Origin: Mayamaea pseudoterrestris
Lineage: Eukaryota; Bacillariophyta; Bacillariophyceae; Sellaphorales; Sellaphoraceae
Direction of reading: 5' to 3'
Assembly: GCA_027923505.1 (NCBI GenBank)
Contig: BROI01000027.1
Coordinates: forward strand, 359,633 to 423,632
DNA: 64,000 nucleotides
The position numbers and the translations under genes were made by a program. Within the stretch, counting starts at the first letter, position 1, and each line of letters opens with the position of its first letter. This document shows positions 1 through 10,256 of this stretch, one piece after another. Under the pieces are notes generated by a model, which was not told the DNA's origin, searched no databases, and was given only the letters and a program-made list of their open reading frames with translations.

Positions 1-231
1 AGCCTTATTTCGGGCAAATTTTATCGTATATCATGCCATTACTACACCCAAATCACAGCAGTCTGTTGCTTAATCATTGGATGCTGCGCTACTAAATGAA
101 CTGCCTGACTGATTTCTCCAAAGTATCGTCATCATTATACATGGTGCCCCTGACGATTAATAATAATGAAGGAGATGCTTAAATATAGATTGATTTATTT
201 TTTAATCCTAAACAAAAGTTGCAATAAATGT

Positions 232-351
232 TAATGGATCTTGAACTTAAACTTTCTTGAAAAATATATATAGCTGTCAAAACGAATTACATATAATGGA
301 TCGTGAACTTATACTTTCTTAAAAAATATATATAGCTGTCAAAACGAATTA
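232..351. repeat. Two-copy ~61-bp direct repeat
   Basis: The block beginning AATGGATC and ending CAAAACGAATTA occurs twice in tandem (about 232-290 and 293-351) with only a few substitutions. Each copy contains a run of TATATATA. It lies in AT-rich spacer with no nearby gene. Confidence 0.8.
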
Positions 352-1123
352 GATAGAAAATAGTAACATAAGAAAATCAAATACTTCTAGTAGGCACTGC
401 AACTGGTTTATTACAGTACTACAAAATAATTCTGGCTAGTTAGCCTAAGCTCAGTGCGTCACCTCACACAGTGCTTGTATCCTTTCCAGCGCTCTCCATC
501 AAGTGACTTAAGCAGAAAGCCCAGCGAGTCACTTCCCACGAAGTGAAGCACTTTCCTCGGCACTCGCGTCATTGCGACATTATAACTTGACTGCAAGAAA
601 GCTTAGCTGAAGAATGATTCAGACCGTAGGAGGTGATGAACAGGCCAACCATTTACAGCGTCTTCAAATGAGTCACCCAATATCGGGCGGACCGACTCTT
701 GTTCTAACACTGTAAAGATGAAGATCAAAAAGTGATTTTAATCCATGTAATGTTAACTGAAGTTTCAAGAACACATCAATCCAGACTGCCTGTAGGCATT
801 GTTTGATCAACCAACACCCGCCTCTTGCGGTCGAAGCAATCGCAAACCATGGTCCTCAGAACATTGAAGGCATCCTCATCTCATTGTTATCCACCTTGTC
901 GACGTGGAAGGATCAAATCGGCAAGCACTTTCCTACCGACAAGCTCCACCGGTAGTGTTACCCCTTCATTCAACTGCGTTGGTGGGGATTGTACGTCTCC
1001 AAATCGGACTCGGAGCCGACGCAGGATGGAAAGGAATTTCTACAGTCTTTTCCTCTAGCGCCAGTCATTGAATTAATGCGCGACGTTCCAGTTGATGTCA
1101 TGATGGATCACATAGAGAAAGCC

Positions 1124-1297
1124 AAGCCTGCGGGGATCGCGCTGTCCACCCTCTCGCCGTCGCCAAAGCCGTCGCAGGAGGAACATACTCATGGAAGCAA
1201 ACAAGCCTGCGGGGATCGCGCAGTCCACCCTCTCGCCGTCGCCGAAGCCGTCTTAGGTGGAACAAGCTCTCATGGAAGCAAACAAGCCTGCGGCAAT
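1124..1297. repeat. ~80-bp tandem repeat, 2.2 copies
   Basis: The segment starting AAGCCTGCGGGGATCGCG recurs at 1124, 1203 and (truncated) 1284, giving periods of 79 and 81 bp. Copies share CCACCCTCTCGCCGTCGCC. The periods are not a common multiple of three, so the array does not extend one reading frame. Confidence 0.8.
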
Positions 1298-1786
1298 TGA
1301 AGCGAGTGCGACGTCATTGCAAGAAAACCAAACAAAGCCTAAAAAAACTGGCTCTCTTACTACTTGGAACCGATTGGCAACCAACGGGATCTGGGTCCGC
1401 TCTACCACAAATTCCGATACATGCGTGCTTTCCAAGATGATAATTACAAGGACTGCTTAAGTGAGCTGTATTTATGGCCATTGATGCCGATAGCCCTCAT
1501 TAGCAACAAGCTTGGCAAGCTGCATGTTTCCTTTGCTCACCACTTTGCCTTTCCAAAAAAAGTTATTCCAAACCTCATTTAGCAGGAGAGGTGTTTGCTT
1601 TCCTTGGTCACAAGGATCCCGCTCTCATCTCACTTACTGGGAAACATTGGAGCTCTTGACCGACTCAAGCAATCCAATAAGTCACTAGTCATCCAAAAGC
1701 TTTTTGTTCTTTGCGTTTGCTTCGAACCGCGTTCTTTCAATCGTTCCTTACTCTCTCTCCTCTCCTTTCCTGATCTTGCTCGCATC

Positions 1787-3711
1787 ATGCCTGTCGTCAG
1801 TCCCCCTGCTCTCGCCTCGTTCTCGGGGTCTCCTACGGTCGACTTCTTGTTGCCGGAGGAATCACCTCTTGACGATACGTGGTTGGGAATGCAGGCGCCT
1901 ACCAAAGTGGACCGAGCGGCGGGGATGTTGCTCCAAACGGATGGAGACAGCGGCTTGACCAGTGAGGAGAAGGCGTTGTAGGTGCACCGTGCCATGTCCA
2001 AGATTACCTTGTTCGACACTGATTACTCCAAGGAAGACAAGTCGACTTTCGACTACCGTAGCGGCAGTAACAGTTTCCAAGCGATGGGAAATTCAGCGAT
2101 TCGTGGCGTCCTTTACCTCACCATTTTCAAAGTTCCAGGCGTCGGAAAAGTTGGTCCATTTCTCATGGCGGCAGCGTTCCCTTCCGGTCCACTTGGCGAC
2201 GACAGTTTCATCTTACCCAAGGCGACAGGAGAAGCGAAAGCAAGTTCGAGCGACAGTCATTCGACAAACTATCATTCGACTGGTTCGGTTCCTCAAGACG
2301 ACAGTGCCCCGTTTGCGTGGCTCCCTGGAAACATTGTGACGCATTCGATCATTAAACCAGTTCTTCTCTCGATTCGTCGCAACACTCGGGCTCCTATGGA
2401 GACTGACATTGGCTCCTGGTGGGACCAGTGCTACAATTCGATGATTTTCATTCCGCGTGGAAACAAGCTCACGCACCCAGTTTCTATGGTGTGCAGTTCG
2501 ACGGACATTCCCGAGGCCGATTCGCCATTTCTCAGGTTCTTCGCCGGCGACGAAACGAATATTCCCTACCCGACATTCGAAAACCAAGTGGTTGATCCTC
2601 CTGTCAGCGTCCTGGCGACATTAGCCATGGAAAATCATGCCATGTGCACCCAACCTCAAGGTTTCATTCTCCCGACTGGTCATTGTTTCCCTTTGGGCAT
2701 TCCCTTGGACGTTGGCAAGTGCGCCACCGTGGCTGAGCTTAAACTCCATCTTGCCGACTTCACGGGCTACGACGTCGACACGTACAACTGGCTCGACTCA
2801 ATTTCAACTTTGCCAGTGTGGCTCCGCGCCTGCAACATGGAGCCAATTAAGATGGCTATCGATTCCTTTTTCCTGTTTGATGTCAAAGAAACTTTTCTCC
2901 AGCTCGCGGCGCAAGACGACCACTGTGCCGAACGTACTTTTCTCTATTTGGAGATTACCATTCGCGCCAAGACAGTCATGGATCATGTTTCCAATTCATT
3001 TGGTTCAGACAAGAAGGCTTGGACAGAGAAGCTGCCGCACTTTCTGTCACTCTCACTCCAGGCGGTAAATGGCACTCCACTTTTATCCGATTACCACCGC
3101 CATCATTCCCTGGATTGCCCCGTCATTTTTGCGTTGTGCAACCCAAAGACCGCAGGATGGCGCAGCAAATTTCACATTCCGTTCCTCAAGAGCGGCATTC
3201 CAACATTTCTTGAAGCGTTTAAAGTCCTCCAGTTGCCAGGCCAGCGTGACAATGTTCCAGACTCTCTACATATTTTCTCCAAGGATGAACATGCGGGAGC
3301 CAAAAGTCCTCAGTCGAAAGACAAAGCAACCGCTCCAGTGGACGCGAGTGCAATTCTTAACAATCTGTTCGGCGACCAGTTCAAAACAGTTTCTTCTCCT
3401 GCGCATGTCCACCAAGATCCATTCAAAGAACCTCCCAAGAAACGGCTCCATTCTTCCAATCACAAGGCCGATACCGTCTCCTCACGCTCCCGTGGCAACG
3501 ACATCTCAATTGGAACAACTATCGAATGTTTGGAACGCGCGACGGCGAGCCACTGCCGGACCACGAACTCGTTTTTCAGCCAATGTCCACTCTTGCGGCC
3601 GCTTCATCATCGTCGCCATCATCCAGCAGTGCTACTCCAACGCTGGCTGGCGCAAATACATTGATTCTGCACGACGTGGATCCGTCCGTCATGGGGGTTG
3701 CCGGAAAGTGA
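1787..3711 (+). pseudogene. Broken gene of unknown function (internal TAG, 3' frameshift)
   Basis: From ATG 1787 one frame gives a protein-like sequence starting MPVVSPPALASF. It is interrupted by TAG at 1979-1981 and continues in the same frame to 3664 (560 codons). Near 3515-3545 the sensible reading moves to the next frame, which ends with a Ser/Ala-rich tail and the residues ILHDVDPSVMGVAGK before TGA 3709-3711. Composition is even and hydrophilic, with scattered Cys and His; I see no signal peptide, membrane segment or catalytic motif that I recognise. A TAG in place of CAG would explain the first lesion. It could be a decayed host gene or the gag-like gene of an element. I do not recognise the family. 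Confidence 0.55.
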
Positions 3712-3812
3712 ATCACGTGTCACAAGATAAACTTGAGTTACTGCTGGCATATTGTAAATTAAAGAAGATAGTTAACATATACAAACTATCAGTGTTTAGA
3801 TTAAAAACATCT

Positions 3813-4981
3813 TTACAGTAAGCGCAGCCAACCAGAGCTGCCCAAGAACGCAAAATAAATTGACAGAGCAAGTATAAAAGCTGCAGCAGCCAAATTCAAC
3901 ACTTGTTCAATTGCAAAACCAACTCCTCTTGGAGCTGCTCGCGCAACTTCATCTCCTTGCACTGGAGGTGGCAGTGGCTGGTTGTACGGCTGGACAACCC
4001 GCACTGTTGGAGCTCTTGGCGTCTTGTACCCAGTTCGTGGCAGCTGGAGGCGTACTTTGATGCAGCGGAAAGTGCTTCCGTTATTAGTTGGCAAAACTAC
4101 AATCTCAACGGCTCCTTCTGCCAATGGCTCCACCTTGCGTCCAAGGTCAATGTAGTCGCTGCTGCCGACATAGACCGATTCCTTGTTGGTGGCCCGAACT
4201 TGTTGCACAGCACGCTGGAAAGCAGCCGTCTCCGCGGAACTCAATGCACAAGGCCCAAAGGATTCATCTGCAACGCGTTGGGCATCAAAAAACTCATTAG
4301 GCACGCGCTGCAAAACAAGCAATGAGCGATGATCCTTGGAAAGCTGAACTTGTATGTGCTTGGGTTCAATGCCAGAGTTGGCAAGCAGCCGAACGGTCAT
4401 TTCTTCGTCTCCTTTCTCATTAGTGAAAGGGCCACAAATGAGCTTGTAGAAGGTTCCATTGGTGCATGCTGCTTGCTTGTGGGAAGGCTTGTAATGAGAC
4501 ATGATGGTACTACCAAGAATGCTGTTGATTTCTTGGCTGTCGATTTCTTCAAAGGGCATCAATTCTTCCGTCGGGTCGCTAGCCAAGGTGTACGACTCGT
4601 CTTCTGACTCGTCTGCAGAAATGGAGAAAGTAATATGAGTGAGTGCTTGAAAATGACACTTTGATGTTCCGCAAGTCGCGACTTACCTGGCGCACTTGGT
4701 TGAAGGTGGCCTGGAGGCAGAACTGGAGGCGGCAAAGGTTGACGACGACCTCCTTGAGCTTGCTTGTTTGCAAGGTATTCTTGAGCAGTGCGTCGATAGT
4801 TGTTGAGCCAGTTCCGTTTCTTCACTTGGCCAAAAAGACGTTGGTGGAGACGGTAGATATTGTGAATGTAGAGCACGTCGTCAATTTTGTGTGGGTCAGC
4901 TTCGTTACGATCAAACAAGGCACAGAGATTGGCTCCCTCAACTTTGGACTGCCAGCGTCCATCAGCCATGTCAAGCTCCAA
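3813..4981 (-). CDS. Harbinger-module partner protein A, tail-anchored, one intron
   Basis: Two exons, 4981-4687 and 4612-3813, flank a 74-bp GT-AG intron (4613-4686; donor GTAAGT, acceptor TTTCTGCAG). Joined they give 1,095 nt, 364 residues, stop TAA. An N-terminal block of about 80 residues (W-x-K-x-EGA-x-LC-x-LFD, later NWLNNYRRTA) is followed by a proline-rich linker, an acidic stretch (DESED-type), a conserved domain of about 200 residues (VRLLANSGIEP, SLLVLQRVP, QLPRTGYKTP) and a C-terminal hydrophobic segment (FILALSIYFAFL), so a tail-anchored membrane protein is predicted. The paralogue at 5999-7177 has the same exon structure and phase-1 intron at the same place. The N-terminal block looks like a DNA-binding module; that is inference. 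Its divergent transposase survives only as a fragment at 5690-5885. Confidence 0.8.
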
Positions 4982-5190
4982 TGTATGGAATCAAGCTGCT
5001 TTTTTATGATTGCAATGAGAGTGGTCGTGTGTCTGTCGTGTTGGTCGCTTCTCGTAGGTCGTGGTGGTCGTTTCTCCTCGCTGGTTGTTTCGTGGAACGG
5101 ACGAGAAGCAGTTCAACGTGCACCGTCCAATGAACTGTAAGCCTGACGATTGACATTCATTCTATATATGCCTAATGAGTCATTTTCATT

Positions 5191-5511
5191 CATATGATGA
5201 CGCAATAGGGCATATGCCGACAGGTGGCGGCATATGTATCCATCTGAAGGCATATGTCGACACCTGTCGACACATGGTGACCTCACAGTCTTCCATATTT
5301 CAATCGAGTCGCACGCAAGCTACAGATAACTGTCTGGAATAAAAATTATACCATCTGATAGAGCTTTATTTAAGGATTCTAAATAATATAGTAGCTTCTC
5401 TATAACTACAGTATTTATTCCTGTAGAGGTCCTTGAATATTGACACTTTTTACCCTCATGTCGCATATGTCGACACATGGCGACATATGCCAACGGGTGT
5501 CGTCGTATGGA
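5191..5511. promoter_or_regulatory. Divergent intergenic region with two CATATG-palindrome arrays (module A)
   Basis: Between partner gene A (start 4981, minus) and the transposase remnant (plus) lie two clusters built on CATATG, often as GCATATGTCGACA. Cluster one has CATATG at 5191, 5211, 5231 and 5251, cluster two at 5464 and 5484. About 180 bp of AT-rich unrelated sequence separates them. The same two-cluster layout occurs in module B at 7331-7703, where the intervening sequence is different. A shared bidirectional promoter or a binding array for one of the two element proteins is inferred. Confidence 0.55.
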
Positions 5512-5689
5512 GGCTTAAGTTGACATTACGTCATTATTGCCCAAAAGTGTCAAAGTTGGCGATAGTATTAATGTCTGCTCGATTGTGTACTGAATTGGTA
5601 ATGAAAAGAAGTCAAAATCGGAAAAAATGACTTTTTGTGACCATTGATATGCAGTGCGATGCGAGGTGAGGCGAGCGAAATCGATCAAT

Positions 5690-5885
5690 TCTCTTCGTCA
5701 CGTCGTCGTCGTCGTCGTCGTCATGCTGACCATCATGCCACCAACAAAACCTCCATGCATACAAGCAATAGTCAAGCTTATTAAATCCAAAGCTGCTAAT
5801 GCACAGCTAGATGAGAGTCCCTTCAGAACATTTTGTTGACATTGGCAATGAAATAATGTCGCGTCATGGTGTCACTGGCCAGACG
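5690..5885 (+). pseudogene. 5' remnant of a Harbinger-like transposase gene
   Basis: This stretch matches the leader and first codons of the intact transposase at 7868. Both contain GAGAGTCCC, CAGAACATTTTG, a TTGGCAATG/TTGGTAATG step and the GAAAT(A/C)ATG...CGTCGTGGT-like run in the same order. No DDE-domain sequence follows; the sequence runs into spacer before partner gene B. It shows that module A once had a divergent transposase and lost it, while its partner gene stayed open. Confidence 0.6.
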
Positions 5886-5998
5886 GGGATGCCGGAACAT
5901 GAAGCAGGTGCTGCAAATAGACCATATTATTGTTATAGAGATAGCTAATTACATACAATCTATCTCAACAATGTTTGAATGCGACATTGATTGTTTTT

Positions 5999-7177
5999 CT
6001 AAAACACATATTTTGACCAACCGTAAACCAAATTGAAAAAGTAGGCAAACAGTAGCACGCCAAAAAAAGGCACCACGCATTCCAGCACCTGCTCCCATTT
6101 TGCATGCTCAGCTGCAAAGAAGCCTCTTGGAGCTTCCGGCAGAAGTGGCCCTGCAGCTGCAGCCGCTGCCGGTGACGCATACGGATGAATGACTCGCAGC
6201 ACTGGCGCGTTTGGCGTCTTGTAACCAGTTCGAGGCAGCTGAAGTGTTACTTTGATGACATGCAAGGTAGTTTTGCCCTTCTTAGTTGGCAGCACAATGA
6301 TCTCAGTAGAATTTTCTGAAAGCTGCTCGACCTGGTGCCCAAGGCAGATGTAGTCGCCATCCCCGACAAAGACAGGCTCCTTGTCGGTGGCACGAACTTG
6401 CTGTACAGCTTGACGAAACGCAGCTGTCTCAGCTGATCCCATACCACAAGGCCCAAAGAATTCTGCAGCAACAATTTGCGCGTCGTAGAACTCATCAGGT
6501 ACACGCTGCAGAACAAGCAATGAACGCCGATCATTGGAAAGCTTGACCGTGACGTATTCGGGTAGCATGCCAGAGTGTGCAAGGACTCGGACTTGCAATT
6601 CAGAATCTCCAACTTCATTGATGTAGGGACCACAAACAAGATTGTGAAATGTACCATTCACACCAGACAGCTGGTTGCGAGAAGGCTTGTGAGGCGACGG
6701 CATGTTGATGACACTGACTTGGCCGATGCTGTCGAGTTCCTTGCTGTCAATTTCTTCAAACTGAGTCAATTCTTCCGACTCGTCACTCTTGTAGATCCAG
6801 CTGTCGTCTTCTGACTCGTCTGTGGGAAAAGAACAGGCGTCAGAGCAAGAAATAATGACATTCTGGTGTTTCCAATGCGACGCACTTGACACCGACTCAC
6901 CTGGAGCAGTTGGCTGGATGTGTCGTGGCGGCAGAACTGGAGGCGGCAGAAGCAGACGAGCTCCTTGAGCTTTTTTGTTCTTTAAATACGCGTCAGCTGT
7001 GCAACGATAATTGTTGAGCCAGTTGCGATTGCTCACGTGACCGAAAAGCTGAAGGTTGAGTTCACGGATCTTGTGGACGTAATTGGCGTCGTTGGCCTTG
7101 AGTGGATCTGCTTCCTTTTGGTCAAACAATTCGCAGAGCTTTGCTCCTTCTACTTTTTGACGCCAGCGGTTACCCAT
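5999..7177 (-). CDS. Harbinger-module partner protein B, tail-anchored, one intron
   Basis: Exons 7177-6901 and 6819-5999 surround an 81-bp intron (6820-6900; donor GTGAGT, acceptor TTTTCCCACAG). The intron is a multiple of three and has no stop, so the unspliced frame is also open. Spliced, the product is 365 residues, stop TAG. It matches partner A along its whole length: N-terminal W-R-x-K-VEGAKLCELFD block, NWLNNYRCTADAYL, proline-rich linker, acidic DESEDDSW segment, a core with LLVLQRVPDEFYDAQ and LQLPRTGYKTPNAP, and a C-terminal hydrophobic anchor (FFGVLLFAYFFNLVYGW). It is divergent from the intact transposase at 7868. Classical Harbinger elements pair the transposase with a Myb-like protein; this partner shows no Myb repeat and adds a predicted membrane tail. 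A passenger gene is the alternative. Confidence 0.82.
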   Translation of the reverse strand: MGNRWRQKVEGAKLCELFDQKEADPLKANDANYVHKIRELNLQLFGHVSNRNWLNNYRCTADAYLKNKKAQGARLLLPPPVLPPRHIQPTAPGESVSSASHWKHQNVIISCSDACSFPTDESEDDSWIYKSDESEELTQFEEIDSKELDSIGQVSVINMPSPHKPSRNQLSGVNGTFHNLVCGPYINEVGDSELQVRVLAHSGMLPEYVTVKLSNDRRSLLVLQRVPDEFYDAQIVAAEFFGPCGMGSAETAAFRQAVQQVRATDKEPVFVGDGDYICLGHQVEQLSENSTEIIVLPTKKGKTTLHVIKVTLQLPRTGYKTPNAPVLRVIHPYASPAAAAAAGPLLPEAPRGFFAAEHAKWEQVLECVVPFFGVLLFAYFFNLVYGWSKYVF

Positions 7178-7330
7178 TGGGATTATAATGCTTTGTTGTT
7201 GAATGTGCCGACATCATGCTGCGATCGTGAGTGGCTGTCGTGTTTGCATGGTTGGTGTCGACTGTCGTTTCACGTCGCGAAACTGACAAATCGGCGATGG
7301 ACAAGTTCCACGTGTCAATGATGACGTTTT

Positions 7331-7703
7331 ATGACGCATATGAGACATATGTCCAAAGGAGTGACATATTCGACATATGCCCACAGGTGCGACATATGTC
7401 GCATATGTCGCATAAGTCGACTACTTTGAAGGACTCTTACGGGACCATTTCAAGAGCTACAACCAAACTAATACGCGGAATAATTGCCTCTAGTATAGCT
7501 CTATTAGATTCAATGCTGCCGGTAGCAAACAGAGGTCTGTAGGGTACAGGAGACTTGATTGAAACTTGATGGTTTCCTTGTGCCAACAAGTGCGACATAT
7601 GTGACATCTGCGGGCATATGTCGCATATGTCACTCATGCGGACATAAGTCACATATGTCCCATATGACGCCATCATTGACATAAGTTGAAATATATACAT
7701 ATG
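7331..7703. promoter_or_regulatory. Divergent intergenic region with two CATATG-palindrome arrays (module B)
   Basis: CATATG occurs at 7337, 7346, 7374, 7393, 7402 (cluster one) and 7596, 7615, 7624, 7652, 7661 (cluster two), with an outlier at 7698. Many copies extend to GACATATGTC, a 10-bp perfect palindrome. The clusters sit about 150 bp upstream of the partner start (7177) and 200 bp upstream of the transposase start (7868), so each gene has one. The ~170 bp between them does not resemble the spacer of module A. Confidence 0.6.
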
Positions 7704-7867
7704 CCTTAAATGTCAATTTGAGAACGCCAGCGTTACTGTTGCACTGGTCGCCAGTCGACGCGCATCAAGTGCTCGCACCAGTCGCATTAAAGCCACCATC
7801 GTCGCCCAACCACACCTGCAGTCCACCAACGTATACAAGCGTGCTGCTGCACATTTACTAGCTTATA

Positions 7868-8822
7868 ATGGCAATGAGAGTCCCACCAGAACATTTTGCT
7901 GACCTTGGTAATGAAATCATGGCGCGTCGTGGTCGTGGTGTCAGCAGCCGAACTGATCGGCGATTCCGCGCGACATTTGGAACCACGCCTGCTCTTTGCA
8001 GCACCCTTTGGATGAGACTAGACCCTTCAAGAACCATGCACCAAAAAGCTGAACCAAAGCATTTACTTTGGAGTCTTATGCTCTTGAAGCTTTATCTTTG
8101 TGAGCATGCACTTGCCGCGCTAGTCGGTGGAGTTGATGAAAAGACTGTTGCAAAATGGAGCTGGCTTTTCATCGACAAGATTTCAAGTCTTGAAAATCAA
8201 ATTGTACGTAATCATAGTCCTTACAGTGTATCTCATGGCTGCAAAGTCTCATTTGTGTTCTTTCTTGAATTTCAAACAGATTCGCTGGGAGAATCGTTTT
8301 GACGATGACATCGGGAACGATTGCTTAGTGTCAGTCGATGGCACCGACTTTCGTATTCAACAATTTCGTCCATTTTGGAAAGGATGGTACTCCCATAAAT
8401 TCCATGGGCCAGGCGTCCGTTGGGAAGTTGCTCTATGTATCCGAACAGGTCATATTGTCTGGATTATAGGACCATTTCCTTGCGGTGAATGGCCTGACAT
8501 CAAAATATTTCGTCATGCTTTGAAGAATATGCTGCAACAAGGTGAGCGGGTGGAGGCAGATGATGGGTATGCGGGTGAATGCCCACAGTTTGTTGTGGCT
8601 CCAGCGCGCTTTGCTGAGGGTGCTGCACGAGTTGCAGCAACAACACAAGTACGGGCTCGGCATGAGACAGTCAACAAGCGCTTCAAACAATGGGGTTGTC
8701 TGAAGCAAGTCTTTCGCCATGAACTTTCAAAGCAGTCACTTGTATTCCGTGCTGTTGCTGTAATAACTCAGCTTGCAATTGAGAATGGCGAGCCACTGTT
8801 TGCGGTGGCATATGATGTTTAG
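7868..8822 (+). CDS. Harbinger/PIF-like DDE transposase 1
   Basis: Exon 1 (7868-8203) and exon 2 (8280-8822) flank a 76-bp phase-0 intron (donor GTACGT, acceptor TTTCAAACAG), giving 292 residues, stop TAG. The N-terminal part (RRFRATFGTTPALCSTLW, PKHLLWSLMLLKLY) fits the helix-turn-helix-like region before DDE_Tnp_4 domains. The catalytic core is visible: Asp in SVDGTDF, Asp in ADDGY, Glu in RHETVNKRFKQW, plus the GEWPDIKIFR segment. It would cut and paste a two-gene element together with partner B, read divergently from it. The ATG at 7868 opens the frame conserved in the remnant at 5690-5885. No lesion is seen, so it may be functional. Confidence 0.85.
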
Positions 8823-9057
8823 CTACATAGTTTATTTTTGCATAGTCGCAAATTTAAAACCTCAATTTACAGCTCTTTACGTAATTATTGTACAATCTGC
8901 GGCCAGTGACGGGTGCTGTTGGAGTAATTGGTGCCATGTACCGGGGGTAGTTAGTAGCAATATACTGCCTGTGCCAAGTAGCAATAATAGGACATTTACT
9001 TGAACCATTTACACGCATTGCTATCTAAAACGATTCACAGGTTTTTACTTGACACTT

Positions 9058-9976
9058 ATGCTACATTTGCTCCTAATGTGCCAAAATCTGGCATCCCCGA
9101 CTGACCGACGCTTCCGCTCAACATTTGGCACCACGCCAGCAATTTGCAGCATTCTTTGGGACAAACTAGATCCTGAAAGGTTTATTCACAAGAGAGCTGA
9201 ACCAAAACATTTGTTATGGGGCTTGATGCTCATGAAACTCTACCTCCCTGAGCGTGCAATAGTTTCCTTGGCTGGTGGAGTTGACGAGAAGACCTTTTCA
9301 AAGTGGAGCTGGCTTTTCATTGATCAAATCTCATTCTTGGAGACACAAGTGGTAAGTTTGGCTGGTGAAGCTCCAAGTTGCTACTTGTTTCTTTCATTTC
9401 TCATGCTGTTATCGCCATGCTGCTCCACAGATTCGTTGGGAAAACCGCCTTCAAAATGACATTGGAAATGATTGTCTGGTTTCAGTGGATGGCACTGACT
9501 TCCGCATTCAACAGTTTCAACCATTTTGGAAAGGGTGGTACTCCCATAAATTCAATGGGCCAGGTCTGCGCTGGGAAGTTGCACTCTGCATTCGTACAGG
9601 TCATATTGTGTGGATTTCTGGTCCTTTTCCTTGCGGTGAATGGCCCGACATCAAGATTTTTCGCCAAGCTTTGAAGGGAATGCTGGGCCAAGGTGAACGT
9701 GTGGAGGCAGATGATGGATATGCTGGAGAATGTCCTCGGTTTGTGGTGGCACCAATTCGGTTTGCTGAAAGTGCTGCGCGTGTTGCCCTGACCAAGCGGG
9801 TGCGGGCGAGGCATGAAACCGTGAACAAGCGTTTTAAGCAATGGGGCTGCTTGAAGCAAGTCTTTCGGCATGCACCATCAAAGCAATCTTCAATGTTCCG
9901 CTCTGTTGCCGTAGTCACTCAGCTTGCAATTGAGAATGGTGAGCCCTTGTTTAATGTTAACTACAACTATATGTAG
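9058..9976 (+). CDS. Harbinger/PIF-like DDE transposase 2
   Basis: Exon 1 ends at 9351 and exon 2 is 9431-9976, joined across a 79-bp phase-0 intron (9352-9430; donor GTAAGT, acceptor TGCTCCACAG) at the same site as in transposase 1. From ATG 9058 the product is 279 residues, stop TAG. DDE residues are conserved (SVDGTDF, ADDGY, RHETVNKRFKQW), and overall identity to transposase 1 is high. The first ~14 residues do not align with transposase 1, and GATTCACAG just upstream could be a splice acceptor, so the true start may lie in an earlier exon. No partner gene is recognisable beside it. Confidence 0.75.
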
Positions 9977-10256
9977 TGCTGCAAGCTTTGCAAATGGTGA
10001 GTGAATGGATGGGAAATAATGTACTCCAGACCATGTAATGGATTTATTTATTAAGCATGACACTGTTGTAGTATATAACGTGTCCAAGGTACATACGACT
10101 GCCATAAAAATTTATTTACGTGGAGGCTGTCACATATGTGTTTGCCGCACACATACAAAATGACCCATCCAAGTGGTTACAGTTGCTAAATGCCATGTGT
10201 GGACAGGAGTCACATAAGAGCCATCTGCTACAAGTGTTGCCATTTCCAGCAACCCC
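9977..10256. other. Spacer after transposase 2
   Basis: Contains AT-rich 3' flank and CACATATGTG at about 10131. No supportable gene before the exon starting at 10257. The open frame on the minus strand here (10116-10373) is antisense to that exon and is not called. Confidence 0.5.

Larger units (their letters stand above)
1..1786. other. Spacer without a supportable gene
   Basis: About 1.8 kb of mixed AT-rich (first 400 bases) and balanced sequence. The short open frames between 825 and 1600 overlap on both strands, start at arbitrary places and have no protein-like composition, so I do not call them. Two local tandem duplications (listed separately) are the only structure I can support. 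Confidence 0.6.
5999..8822. mobile_element. Harbinger/PIF-like two-gene module B (core; ends not located)
   Basis: Partner gene B (minus) and a DDE transposase gene (plus) share a 690-bp intergenic region with CATATG arrays. I could not find terminal inverted repeats or a target duplication by eye, so only the coding core is delimited. A second, incomplete copy of the module (3813-5885) lies directly to the left, and another transposase gene to the right. Confidence 0.6.

Noticed and set aside
825-1600. Several overlapping ORFs of 60-103 codons
   Set aside because: They lie over an 80-bp tandem repeat, overlap each other in different frames and lack protein-like composition.
5999-8822. Terminal inverted repeats and 3-bp target duplication of the Harbinger-like module
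   Set aside because: I looked for matching ends around 5,880-5,998 and 8,823-9,050 and saw none; boundaries are therefore not claimed.
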